A stretch of DNA of 22,780 nucleotides from Chromera velia. Lineage: Eukaryota; Sar; Chromeraceae. The position numbers and the translations under genes are program-made. Positions 1-9,202 of this stretch are shown here, piece by piece. The notes under the pieces were generated by a model, which had not been told where the DNA came from, did not search any database, and saw only the letters and a list, made by a program, of their open reading frames with translations. Position 1 is the first letter of the stretch; the number at the start of each line of letters is the position of its first letter. Location: assembly GCA_018398765.1 (NCBI GenBank), contig JAHBMJ010005236.1, positions 130,001 to 152,780 on the forward strand, in the 5' to 3' direction.

Positions 1-690
1 CAGGAGCTCCGAAAAGAAAAAATCCTGAGCATATGCTGACCTGATCTGCAATAAAATTTCAGAATCTTCATCTGGTCTCACTTCTATCATCGTTCTGACT
101 GCTTCTCCTTCACTTTCTTCTTTTGTCTCAGACCTCACATGTTGTCGAAAGAGAGCATCAGCCACGACATTCTTCGCACCCGGAAGATAGCGAGGTGTGA
201 TACTAAGACCATCGAGAAAAAGAATCCATCTTCTCAATCGGTCAGGTGCACCCACCAACACTGTTCCTGAGTTGATTGTCTTCAGGCTCTCATGGTCTGA
301 CCAAACCTTGGTGATGTGACTAATATAAGGGTGAAATGCCTTCACACCAAAGACCACCGCTAGAAGCTCCTTCTCTCGGATCGCATAGTTGAGTTCAGTA
401 GCTGTAAGCTTCCAAGAAGCAAGGGAGACGACGCGCAGTCCCGCTGCTCTCGGATCTTCCTGCATCAAAACAGCTGCCAAAGTTGTCCCAGTGGTATCTG
501 TGAACAACTCAAAGGGATGAAGAGGATCAGGCACGTAGAGTGTGTAGAGTGTAAGCACGTCAGCCACTCTCTTTTTTAATAGAACAAACGCTGTCTGCTG
601 AGGATCCGTCCACTCAAACTGAATGTCCTTTTTCAGTAAAGTGGTGAGAGGAGCCGAAATCGCACTGTATCTAAAAATAAAGCGTCGGAA
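1..690 (-). pseudogene. retrotransposon RNase H region, truncated by window edge
   Basis: After a TAG at 691-693 the same frame stays open to base 1. It shows the FxLFTD segment (about 500-520) with the first catalytic Asp of a Ty3-type RNase H, then LTATELNYAIREKELLAVVF (about 350-400, containing the catalytic Glu) and WSDHESL (about 280-305). NVVADALFRQ near 140-170 matches the NxxADALSR stretch that closes the domain, with Phe in place of Ser. The reading continues into the linker toward integrase and leaves the window. There is no ORF start because everything upstream is interrupted. Confidence 0.9.
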
Positions 691-753
691 CTAGTTGCAG
701 AGCCCAAGAAAAACTCTCAACTCATGTTTGTCTCAAAGCACAGACCACTTCTA

Positions 754-1744
754 CATTTTGCCTGTTTTCTCCTTCTCTGGCCTCACTCCGTTCTGCGAGA
801 TCTCATATCCAATGTACACCGTCTGCGGTACAAAAAATTTATACTTCACAATCTTTGCGTAATACTTGTGCTTCCTCAATTGAGAGAGAACGTCAGTCAG
901 GTCTCTCTCATGTTCTTTTTCATTGCGTGAGTAGACCAAAATGTTGTCGATCCAAGCAAAAGTGCACCTGTCAAGCAACGAACAAAGAATAACCTGCACT
1001 GCCCGCTGGCTTATCAACGGAGCGTTGCATATCCCGAAGTTCATCACAAGCCACTCAAAGTTTCCATACTGAGTGGTGAAAGCAGTCTTCGGAATGTCCG
1101 CCTCTCGCACTCAAATCTGATGAAAAAATTGTCGAAGGTCGAGTTGAGAGAAGATGCGTGCTCCGTAAATTCGATCAAGCAGCTCCTCTGCAAAGGGCAA
1201 TGCATGCTTATCTTTGATTGTCAGAGAGTTTAGGACTCTGTAGTCAATGCACATTCGCAGAGTCCCGTCTCTCTTGGCAACAAGGAAAGCAGGAGCAGCA
1301 TGCAGCATACAGAGAAAAGGAGGGTCAAATGAATCCTTTCTTGAGATAGTCATCCAGTTGTCTTCTCATTTCATCTAACTCTTCATAACTCAGACGATAG
1401 GGTGGGCAGGCAGGTGGAGCATGCCCCGGCTCGAGATCTATTGTGAATTCAACGGACCTTTTGGGAGGCAGCTCCGGGATTTCATTCGGGAAAACATCCC
1501 TGAATTGCAAAAGTACCCACTTTGCTGCAGGGTATAGAGATGGATCCTTCATCACCTTCTCATACGCCCTGTAGTTGTTCTCCTCAGCTATGGTCTGAGA
1601 ATTCACACCCTCTAGAACTGATTCGATAGGAGCCTGAAGAAAAGGCTTAGCTTCATTCGGGTCCTTGCATACCATAAAGAGGGAGTGATGATTCTCAAAC
1701 GCCCTTCCAATCAAACACTCTTCCAACTCATTAAAATTTGTCTC
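754..1744 (-). pseudogene. retrotransposon reverse transcriptase region
   Basis: Hallmarks of a Ty3/Gypsy RT appear in order: the ELPPKR and PPYRLS entry region (about 1380-1480), LKKGFI (about 1328-1345), VAKRDGTLRMCIDYRVLN (about 1225-1280), SQLDLRQFFHQI (about 1114-1150) and IPKTAFTT (about 1080-1100). The catalytic block near 940-960 reads AWIDN where active enzymes have YxDD, so the second metal-binding Asp is Asn and the Tyr is Trp. TGA codons at 1325-1327 and 1111-1113 fall where the family usually has Arg. The 7-bp duplication at 1295-1308 shifts the frame between the first two blocks. Confidence 0.92.
1295..1308. repeat. 7-bp tandem duplication in pol
   Basis: On the plus strand GCAGCAT occurs twice in direct succession (1295-1301 and 1302-1308). 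Sequence on one side reads as RT in one frame and on the other side in a frame shifted by one base. The extra 7 bp accounts for the shift. Confidence 0.9.
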
Positions 1745-1855
1745 CTATTGCTCCTCAGGGAAAAGACACTGCTCTTCAGAGAAAACATACGGATCGGAGG
1801 GAAGGGGACGAGGCGCAAGCCTGAAGATATACACCAATGGTATGGCACATCTTTA

Positions 1856-2584
1856 AATTGCTCGTTCAGCTCCCCTGGCAGAAATAGGAGGAGACATGAA
1901 CCCACTATATGGATTTTCCCCCCCAGTCCCCCAAAGTGTAAGCAACTGACCTCTGTGGGGGAAAGTCATACTCTTCTCTTTCCAGTTAATCTGAGGGTTG
2001 TGGGCCTCTAACCACTTCATGCCAAGGAAGATATCGTATTCGTTATCAAGCTTAGCAAGGGTAAACTTCATCTCTTTCTCCTAACCCTGAATGCTTAGCT
2101 TGAGTGGAGCTGTGCACTCTGTCACCTGACAGAACGCTTCCTTTTCATCCACCTTCACTGCTCCTTTGCACCCTCTCGGATGCTTCAGGGGTCTGACTGG
2201 GAAGCGCCGGGTGTGGCAGACGTCTGAAGAGATGAAGAGTTCATGTGCCCCACTGTCTAGTAAAACTCTCACCAACATCCTTTCCAAGATCCCCTGAAAC
2301 CGAATCATTCTCGGCCGAGGCGTTTGAACTTCATCGACGGCCCTGACAGTAGTGATTGCATATGGCGCGTCGAGATCCTCTCCTTCAACCACCTGCAGTG
2401 AGGGATGATTCGGGGGAAAGGGCATATTATACACAGGAGCATTCTTGTAGCTGCCGTCATTAGGGTAAATGAAGGAAGCACGCTGTCTGCCTCCTCTGCC
2501 TCCTGATGGTGGAGCAAAACGAAAACCCTGTGACTGCATCTGCGGTCGCTCACCACCTGTACGACCCTGTGGCCACCACATCAT
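1856..2584 (-). pseudogene. retrotransposon aspartic protease region
   Basis: This is a retropepsin-like domain. The catalytic LLDSGA motif is visible around 2250-2270 and keeps Asp-Ser-Gly. Downstream is the ILGMxWL-type segment seen at the end of Ty3/Gypsy proteases, here FLGMKWLEAHNPQINWK, near 2000-2040. A TAG at 2081-2083 cuts the domain in the same reading frame, and a TAA at 1853-1855 ends it. In the intact family this enzyme processes the Gag-Pol polyprotein inside virus-like particles. Here the active-site triad survives but the chain is broken. Confidence 0.85.
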
Positions 2585-2623
2585 ACCCTGATTCCCCCCA
2601 AATCCCCGCTGCTGACCTGTCTA

Positions 2624-3613
2624 TAGGTATGCTCCTTGCATGAGTGGGCTCTGTGATGGACTCCAATTGGCCGAAAACGACTCACGGGGAGGGAATGAAC
2701 CAGGAAAGCCCCTCCTCCCTCTGTTTGCAAGATTTTTGAAATAGCGGTCGGCTTTGTGTCCAGTCTTCCTGCAAACAAAACATCTCTTTTCATCCAAAAG
2801 ACGTCTCCTCTCTGCTGGAGAGATGTTGTATAGACGACAGACATCGGTCATCTCAACATCTCCTCCGTTCCCTTCACCCTTGCCTTTCTCTTTGTGTGGG
2901 TTGGGGTGGGACTCTCCCTTATAAATCACTCCATCTTCTTCCATTCCTTCAGCCAGACAGGCGGCTTCTATTGCTTCTTGCAGCATCTTTGGCTTCGCTT
3001 TACTAACCTCCTGCTGGATCTTTGCGGGCAAAGACTTCTTGTAGTGAAACAACAACTCCGCAGTCATTGTCTCCATCTGATTCAGCTATGCCGCAGCGTG
3101 CAGGAAATCATCGGAGTAAGTCTCAATGCCTTTCAAAGGAGAAAACTTCACTGCATACAGTTCCTTCCTCAAAATTTCCTGCTCCTTCGGGTTTACGAAC
3201 TTTTTCCTCAATGCCACAAACAAATCGTTGAGCATGTTGATGACAATCCCTTGCTTCTCTTCCAAATCCTCAATGTAGTTCTGCTCGACGTCGTTGAGAT
3301 AGTTGATTGCCAGATCCAACTGCCTCTCCACAGGCGTTCCAGTTAACTTAAAGTACCTCTTCACCTTGCAAATCCACGAGGTGAGGTGCTTGCGCTTGCC
3401 ATCGAAAACGTTAGGCTTGTTCACCATGACGGCTTGAGGAAGAGGGACTCCAACTTCACTACCTGGTACAAGGTCCTCCGAAGGACGAGGGCAATCCTCC
3501 ATTAGGCCATGATCCTGTAGTACAGAGGAAGGGGCACTCCTCTGCTTCACAAACGCTGACAGGCTGTGTACTTCTTGCTCAAGTATGTCCAATCTTTGGA
3601 GTCGGTCAGACAT
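2624..3613 (-). pseudogene. gag region with degenerate zinc knuckle (retrotransposon)
   Basis: This is the capsid/nucleocapsid part of the element. It begins at ATG 3611-3613 with a coiled-coil-like heptad stretch (LQRLDILEQEVHSL), followed by a capsid-like region and, after a TAG at 3086-3088, more capsid-like helices. A nucleocapsid zinc knuckle lies near 2740-2785. It reads CX2CX4HX4Y, so the fourth metal ligand, normally Cys, is Tyr. A Gly/Arg-rich tail follows. Loss of that ligand together with the internal stop indicates non-function. The N-terminal start is supported by the shared frame and by the lack of coding-like sequence further upstream. Confidence 0.85.
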
Positions 3614-4722
3614 GACTGTTGTTCCGACTGAACAATACGTTGATTTTGATACAAACTCTGTACGTGGCCATTGGTTTCAACCACGCTTCTGCTACCCTTG
3701 TTATAGGTATTACTACAAACGAATAACGAGGCTCATAAACTTAAGACAGAGAAATCTGCCAGTTCAGTCTTGGTCTATTCATCGTGCATTGAAGACTCAC
3801 ACAACAATCTGGCTATGACGTCATTAAACAACACTGTTACATGACAGCATGCATACAGCCTTTCCAATTTTAGTGACAGCTAGGCATAGGGCGGTCCTAT
3901 GACTAAGCCTTGAGGCCGGGCCGCGCGCACTACGTGCTATTCACGGAAAGTGCGTCCGCGCCACCACTATTTCATACAAGTGCTACAGGTAGGCATAATG
4001 CAGGCTGACGGAACTGAGGCAAACGTGCTGAAAAGAAAAGAACGAACATGCAGCATAGAGATGGGCAGATAGAACGTAGGTGGGCATGATAGAAGGAAAA
4101 AGGCAAGCAGGAGACGGGCAGACGAAATGCAGACGAGCGTGCCTAAAGAAAAGCAACAAGCAGACAAGAAGGAAACGGGGAAATAGAAAGCAGACGAACG
4201 TGCTAAAAGTAAAAAAGTAGGCTGGCAAGAAGGAGACGGAGCGACAATTCTCTATTTCTCTTCTTCTTTCTTTCTCTTCTTTACACCTTCTCTAGAGGCT
4301 TCTTCTCTTCTTCTCTGGGAAGAGGAAGATGGGGGACTTTCTCTTCTTCTTTCTTTTTCTTCTTCGCATCTTTTACGAGAGAGAGAATTTACTTAGAGAA
4401 GCAAGAGCCGGGGGGGGGGGTGAATTGTGATCGGTTTCAAGCCCCGCCGCACGTGGCCTATTCTGACATATGCTTTTCTGAGCCAATTAGGAGCAGAGCT
4501 TTCCGGGGCCATGTGTGGGCTTAAGGGATTGTTTGGTAAGTGTCCCCTGCTTCGCTTTCCGGGGCCATATAGCTCGGACAGGGCTCTGACATTTCAGCTC
4601 TAGTACTACAAGCTAGTTTCTCGCGAGATATTTGCGCCGGGCCTTGACAGAGGTTCACCTCGGCAAGCCGCAAGTGTCCTGGACTGCCTGCATGGCGGCG
4701 TCAGGACGGTTTGGGTCGGACG
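3614..4722. other. non-coding region 5' of the retrotransposon
   Basis: This should contain the untranslated leader and 5' LTR of the minus-strand element, but neither can be delimited without the other LTR. A weak primer-binding-like segment is the plus-strand GCTTCTGCTACCC at 3685-3697, followed by a TG at 3699. From about 3990 to 4250 the sequence is purine-rich with degenerate repeats around GCAGACGAACGTGCTAAAAG-type words. 4250-4385 is CT-rich with two related copies. GCTTTCCGGGGCCAT occurs twice (about 4498 and 4555). No gene is supported. Confidence 0.6.
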
Positions 4723-5714
4723 GCGACGCCAGTGCGGACCCAGGCATTCCCGTGCGCTAAAACAGGCGCGAGCCTCGTGGCGAATGTCGAAATCTACCGA
4801 GATCTATAGGCCCTTATGCGCGGTTTACATGCGTCACTTAGCTGATTCGGTATTTAAATTTGTGTGAAGTGTTGCAGAGAGACTGGTAGCAATGTTAGAA
4901 CACAGATGATAGTTCAGTTGTTCTAGACCACGGATAACAGTTGTTGAGAATTGTTGAGAAGTTGGAAGCTTGATGAGAGTCGTGATGTTGAAATGTTGAT
5001 TGAGACTTAGAGATAGGCTTGTGCGTTGAGAAACTGTGTTCGTAAAATTCTGAGTAGATCGATTCATGTTGATTTGAGACACGAACTCCATCTCCAAGCA
5101 ACAACCTTTTGGAGACGTATCTCTCCTCTCTGCCACCAACCTTCTCTCCTGATAGACATGTTCAATACCTCATTACATATGGTGATACCAGCGAGAGTCG
5201 CGAATTCACAACCTTCTGATCTGGAGTTAGACGCGCTACTATTGTGCCATACACCCCTTTTGGGTGCCTGGCTATGTCTTTTGGGCGTTAGGTCCATGGA
5301 GTGCATAGCTGCGTTTTTCTAACTTAAAGCCAACCATCAAGGTCAGACAAGCGGCTATGGTTACTGTCACTCCCTCATTTTCCTCTTTGTCTTTGCCTGT
5401 CTGCAGTGTCTGTGTACAGTGTCACCTCTGGTTTGCATCCACTGGTAGTCTTTCTGTCCTGTATTTTCAGGTCTGTTCGTTTTTTTCACTCATTCTTTCG
5501 ATCTTCACTCTCTTTTCTTCCGCTTTTATACCATCGTTGTTTTCTTCTTCCTCCTAAGGCTTTTTCCCCCCCCCCTTCTTTTCCTTTTGCTTTTCCCCTC
5601 TCAGTTCCCCAGTCTTGTTTATTTCTCATGCAACTGCCTCTCTACTCCCTCCCTTTCCCTCTTTCTTCTCTCCGCCCATTCCTCTTCCTCTCTACTCCCC
5701 CCCTTTTCCCTCTT
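4723..5714. repeat. 1.23-kb tandem repeat, copy A (partial)
   Basis: From the GCGACGCCAGTGC word onward this stretch matches 9448-10439 at a constant offset of 4725 bases, with no net indel at either end and only scattered substitutions. It starts part-way through the unit and is interrupted at 5714 by a transposon. The unit has an internal double word GTTGTTGAGAATTGTTGAGA and ends in a long pyrimidine-rich tract (about 5365-5714). ORFs inside are short and not conserved as proteins, so I read it as satellite or unclassified repeat DNA. Confidence 0.88.
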
Positions 5715-5761
5715 AACTGACTGTACTGACAATTGAAACTTTTATACTGGAAAGTGACTTT
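5715..5761 (+). repeat. left terminal inverted repeat of the transposon
   Basis: A 47-bp terminus starting AACTGACTGTACTGACAATT. It pairs with 9156-9202 with two mismatches, both transitions, and abuts the TCTT target duplication. Confidence 0.93.
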
Positions 5762-6079
5762 AAAAAATTTAGTTTTTAAAACATTAACATAGATAGTTTG
5801 ACCTTTAAACTAATTGATTTTTATAATTTATTTAAGACTATTTAAGCTTAGTAAGCTATTTAAAAAATGAAATAAAAAAATGTATATATAGAGTATATAT
5901 TTTTTTAAAACCATAAATTATCTGGTACCTATCATCGTAAATTAACGCTAAGACGAAAACACAATAAGAAATGTATCTGAATGGCTCTGAATCGATCTGA
6001 TTGAAGCATTTCTTCTCATGATCATAACTGTTTTATTTTCAATTTATATGAGGCACTGCTCAACGGCGGGCGTGGCAAG

Positions 6080-6116
6080 GGTAGGGGAGGGNGGGGGGGG
6101 GGGGGGGGGGGGGGGG
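6080..6116. repeat. poly-G tract with an ambiguous base
   Basis: This is a run of guanines with one undetermined base at 6092. Tracts like this collapse or stall in sequencing, so the true length is uncertain. It could form G-quadruplexes, but nothing in the sequence shows a function. Confidence 0.85.
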
Positions 6117-6269
6117 CATCTCAGTATATATCAAACATGCACACCCATGAACGCCACCTGTAGAAATACGTGCACACAAACAGAAAGTCAGTCGAATCGC
6201 CAGAATACACATAAAAGCATGCATGCAAACACAACCTATATCTTTAATTTACATCAGAATGATATATGA

Positions 6270-6985
6270 AAGCAGAAAGACCGAAATTAGGAAAGCAATC
6301 GGACGGGCAGGAAGGCCGAAATCGGGAAGGCAATCAGGCGGGTAGGAAGGCTAAAATTGGAAGGCAGTCAGGCCGCCAAGAAGACCAAAATTGGAAGGCA
6401 GGCATCTAGGCAGAAAGAACGAAGTCTGGGAGGCAGTCAGACACACAAGAAGGCCGAACTTGGGAAGACAGTCGGGCCAGCAGGAAAAACAAAATTGGGA
6501 AGGCCATCGGGCAAGCAGGATAACTAAAATTAAGAAGCGTTAGGAGGAAACTTGGGCAAGAAGGAAGGCTAAAAAAGGGAAGGCAACCGGACAGGCAGGA
6601 AAGCCAAAATTGCAAAGTCAGTCAGGCAGACAGAAAGGCCGAAATTTGAAAAGCATTGAGACAGATAGAAAGACCAAAATTTGGAGGGCAGTCAGGCAGG
6701 TAAGAAGGCTAAAATGGGAAAGCAGTCAGTATGGCAGGAATGCAAAACTCTGGAAGGCAGTCAGGCAGGCAAGAAAGCCGAAATTGGGAAGGCAATCGAG
6801 CAGGCACGAAGACTGAAATTGGGAGCGCGGCAAAGGCCGAAATTAGAAAGGCAATAGAGCGGGCGGAAAGGCTGAAATTGGGAAGGCATTTAGCTAGACA
6901 GAAAGGCCGAAAGCTAGAGGGCGGTCAAGCAGGCAAGAAGGGCAAAATTTCGGAGGCAGTCAGGCAGGTAGAAAAAAACACAGGC
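6270..6985. repeat. degenerate ~35-bp minisatellite, about 20 copies
   Basis: A word close to CCGAAATTGGGAAGGCAGTC followed by AGGCAGGCAAGAAGG recurs about every 33-37 bp through the whole stretch, inside the inverted-repeat transposon. Copies differ by many substitutions and small indels, so the array is old. Open frames through it are by-products of the purine-rich, stop-poor repeat. Confidence 0.85.
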
Positions 6986-7340
6986 TCAGCACGTAGGGGC
7001 GCTACTCCCTTTCGCAGTCTGAAGACTGTGGCCTTAACAAAAATGCAAAGACCTACCTCTGGAGGAGTTGAGGAAGGACTAAGACACAAAACAAGCATCT
7101 CCTAGAGGAGACCCGTGACCTGCAAAGAGCAGAGGAGGGGGGTAAGGGTGAACAACACACGCAAACTTAAGGGCTACGGCAGTTTTGTGCTTTACCGAGG
7201 GCAGACTAGTCAGTCATTCAGAAACCACAATGGCCAGGTTGCAGCCACACAAAGACACTCACAGACATCGTACAAAGCCTTCTGTATGCACCAAGAAGGC
7301 TCATCTCTGCAAACAAGATTTTTTTAATTCCCTCACTGGA

Positions 7341-7567
7341 AGGGAGGGGTGGACCCTCTCCCAAGGGTACGAAACGACCCAATTTAGTACCGCTGGTGGA
7401 GAAGGGGGGTCTAACCTGCTTTGCAGGTTTGTATCCAAAATGTGTCCAGGAAACACTCCTAGACACATTTTGGACGCAAACCTGCAGAGCAGGTTGGACC
7501 CCCCCCCTCCACTAGGGGTACCAAATTGGGTCGTTTCGTACCCCTGTGAGAAGGTCCACCCCCCCTT
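7341..7567. repeat. 227-bp foldback: two 111-bp arms around a 5-nt loop
   Basis: Arms 7341-7451 and 7457-7567 align without gaps as reverse complements, 96 of 111 positions matching by my hand alignment. Most differences are transitions, which leave G-U pairs in one RNA orientation. The loop is AACAC (7452-7456). Both strands therefore read similar peptide-like strings, which explains the paired overlapping ORFs here. It could be a foldback/MITE insertion nested in the larger element or a source of hairpin RNA. I found no clear target duplication at its edges. Confidence 0.9.
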
Positions 7568-9155
7568 GTTGCTGGTGGAACAACACAAAACGAACTGACC
7601 TGATTGAGTGATCCAAACCAGTCCGATAACCCTTTTAGTTGTTGTACAACTCCTTTGTACCGAGGCAACCACTCCCACGAGCAACCAGAGGTGTCCAGCC
7701 AACACAGATACCGGAGGGGGAAAAAATTCCAGAATCTGTAACCCCTCCAAAAATGAGGTTCTAGAATAACAGGCTGAACACGATTTCGTCGTTGTCAAGC
7801 CTTCCAATACAATCTAATGGAATGCTTGACAATGAGATTTTATGGATAGAGGCCCATTCTGTTGACCCGATTTTCTGACTGGAGGAGAACTTTCTGAAGA
7901 CCTGACTGAAAATTTTTCAGATCGGCATTTTAATGGGTCAGCACGCAGCTGGGAAGTGCTTTTTGGCCTTGGTGGCTGGCCGGGCCCTGGCCCGCAACGC
8001 ATAGCTTGCCTTTCGGGGCTGTCACATGGTTGGTCGATCTAAAATTGGCTCACAAAATCGGCTTTCCATCGAATGTTTCAAGTCGATCAGAGCATGACCT
8101 AGTGCCACCTCTCTCCCATCACACAGACTTGCTCTCCAGCGATGAAAGTAGGCTTTATTAAAAGCCCAGAGGATTGGCTTCTTTACTTTTTCTTGGGTTT
8201 ATCACATTCACTCTACTGGTTGCCCTGAGAGGGCAATTTTGATCTTCTATCACGAAGGGCACGGCCCGTCTCTACGCAAAGGGGCCTACGAAGTTGCCCC
8301 AGTAAAGCTTCTATTGAATCCTTTCCATGCGTACGCTCTAACAAGCTCTAGATAAGGAGCTGGAAAGGCTTTCTGGATGAAGGGGCCAGCTCTGGGTGGC
8401 CAGAAGGTGAGCCACTTTATGAATTTTTGCATATCTGTACTGCAGGTCAGACTAAGCTTTTCTCGGAGGACCGTTTGTTGGTGCTTGGGTTTCGTGAGGA
8501 AGCATTACGGCTGGTAATCTCAGGTGATCTGAAGTTGTGGGAGTGAGGCACAGCTCTTGTTTGTATGAGAATTTGGAGGTAGGGCTCTTGGGTGGACTAA
8601 GACCCAGTAGCCAGTGCCGGGCCTCACCCAGAAAAAATAAGAACGCTATGATAGCCGGTCGTGGGCAAGGCCCTCTGGCTAGAGGCCATGGATCGATCAG
8701 GCTTTCAGAAGCTAAGCATTTACCTCTTGCACGGTCATAGTGCTCAACATTTGTTTGGTTGAACTGCTTTTTGTGGGTGTCAAATCGACAGATCTGTTTG
8801 CGGACATTCATTCTTACCTTTTATGGGGGTTGCCTACTGTGTGCTCCCTCCTTACATTAGTATACGGATTCGGCGTATTCCATTAGAAGTAAAAGTTAGC
8901 TTGTTTGTGCATTACACTGCGCATTGTCACATGCCTACAGAGTCTGCAATCACTCCCCAACATATCAACATACTATAACTCTTTCACCTCACTCACATCC
9001 AACAATTTCCAACATATACACTATAAACACATTAAACCTTATCTTTAAAAGTTGTTCATACTTTCATGCAGGTAAGAAGCAATAAATAGAATCATTCTAA
9101 GTGCTTTAAAAACTTAGTTTTTTATATAAAATTTAGTGTGATATATAGAAAATTA
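7568..9155. other. non-coding interior of the transposon
   Basis: No protein family is recognisable on either strand. Small hairpins are visible: GTCAAGC at 7794 pairs with GCTTGAC near 7825, and TTGCCCT/AGGGCAA around 8219-8236 has a 3-nt loop. GC content drops toward 8830-9155, mirroring the AT-rich left end. Confidence 0.6.
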
Positions 9156-9202
9156 AAAGTCACTTTCTAGTACAAAAGTTTCAATTGTCAGTACAGTCAG
9201 TT
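9156..9202 (-). repeat. right terminal inverted repeat of the transposon
   Basis: Reverse complement of 5715-5761 at 45 of 47 positions. TCTT follows immediately at 9203-9206. Confidence 0.93.

Larger units (their letters stand above)
1..3613 (-). pseudogene. Ty3/Gypsy retrotransposon gag-pol, degenerate, 3' part outside the window
   Basis: This is the polyprotein of an LTR retrotransposon read on the minus strand from an ATG at 3611-3613. The order is gag, zinc knuckle, aspartic protease, reverse transcriptase, RNase H, which is the Ty3/Gypsy order up to the integrase, expected left of base 1. Gag through the start of RT lies in one frame (3613 to about 1309) and the rest lies in a second frame down to base 1. 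In-frame stops are at 3086-3088, 2621-2623, 2081-2083, 1853-1855, 1745-1747, 1325-1327, 1111-1113, 751-753, 733-735 and 691-693. The only frame change I see is a 7-bp tandem duplication at 1295-1308. The layout suggests an ancestral fused gag-pol without programmed frameshifting. It cannot be expressed as written and is a decayed copy. No LTR can be confirmed because the partner LTR is outside the window. Confidence 0.93.
5715..9202. mobile_element. Inverted-repeat DNA transposon, no recognisable transposase (3,488 bp)
   Basis: The ends are inverted copies: 5715-5761 and 9156-9202 agree at 45 of 47 positions, starting AACTGACTGTACTGACAATT. The element is flanked by TCTT at 5711-5714 and 9203-9206. 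The unoccupied version of the same site lies at the next satellite junction (10436), where only one TCTT is present, so the boundaries are exact. A 4-bp duplication fits superfamilies such as Chapaev, Sola or Ginger, but the family cannot be assigned from the ends alone. No ORF inside resembles a transposase, so it is probably non-autonomous or has a decayed or replaced interior. The interior is AT-rich near both ends and carries nested repeats. Confidence 0.9.

Noticed and set aside
3685..3842. Primer-binding site and a short LTR (TG at 3699, ACA near 3842)
   Set aside because: The match to an initiator-Met PBS is weak and there is no second LTR in the window to confirm boundaries.
5357..5720. 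Ser/Phe/Pro-rich ORFs here and at the matching positions 9989-10500
   Set aside because: They lie in the pyrimidine-rich end of the satellite unit, and composition alone explains them.
6610..7105. ORFs of 68 and 124 residues
   Set aside because: They fall in the degenerate 35-bp minisatellite, and their repeated AGRQ/KAVRQ strings come from the repeat.
7185..7807. Pair of 137- and 168-residue ORFs on opposite strands with similar peptide strings
   Set aside because: The similarity arises from the foldback at 7341-7567. Neither has a recognisable domain.
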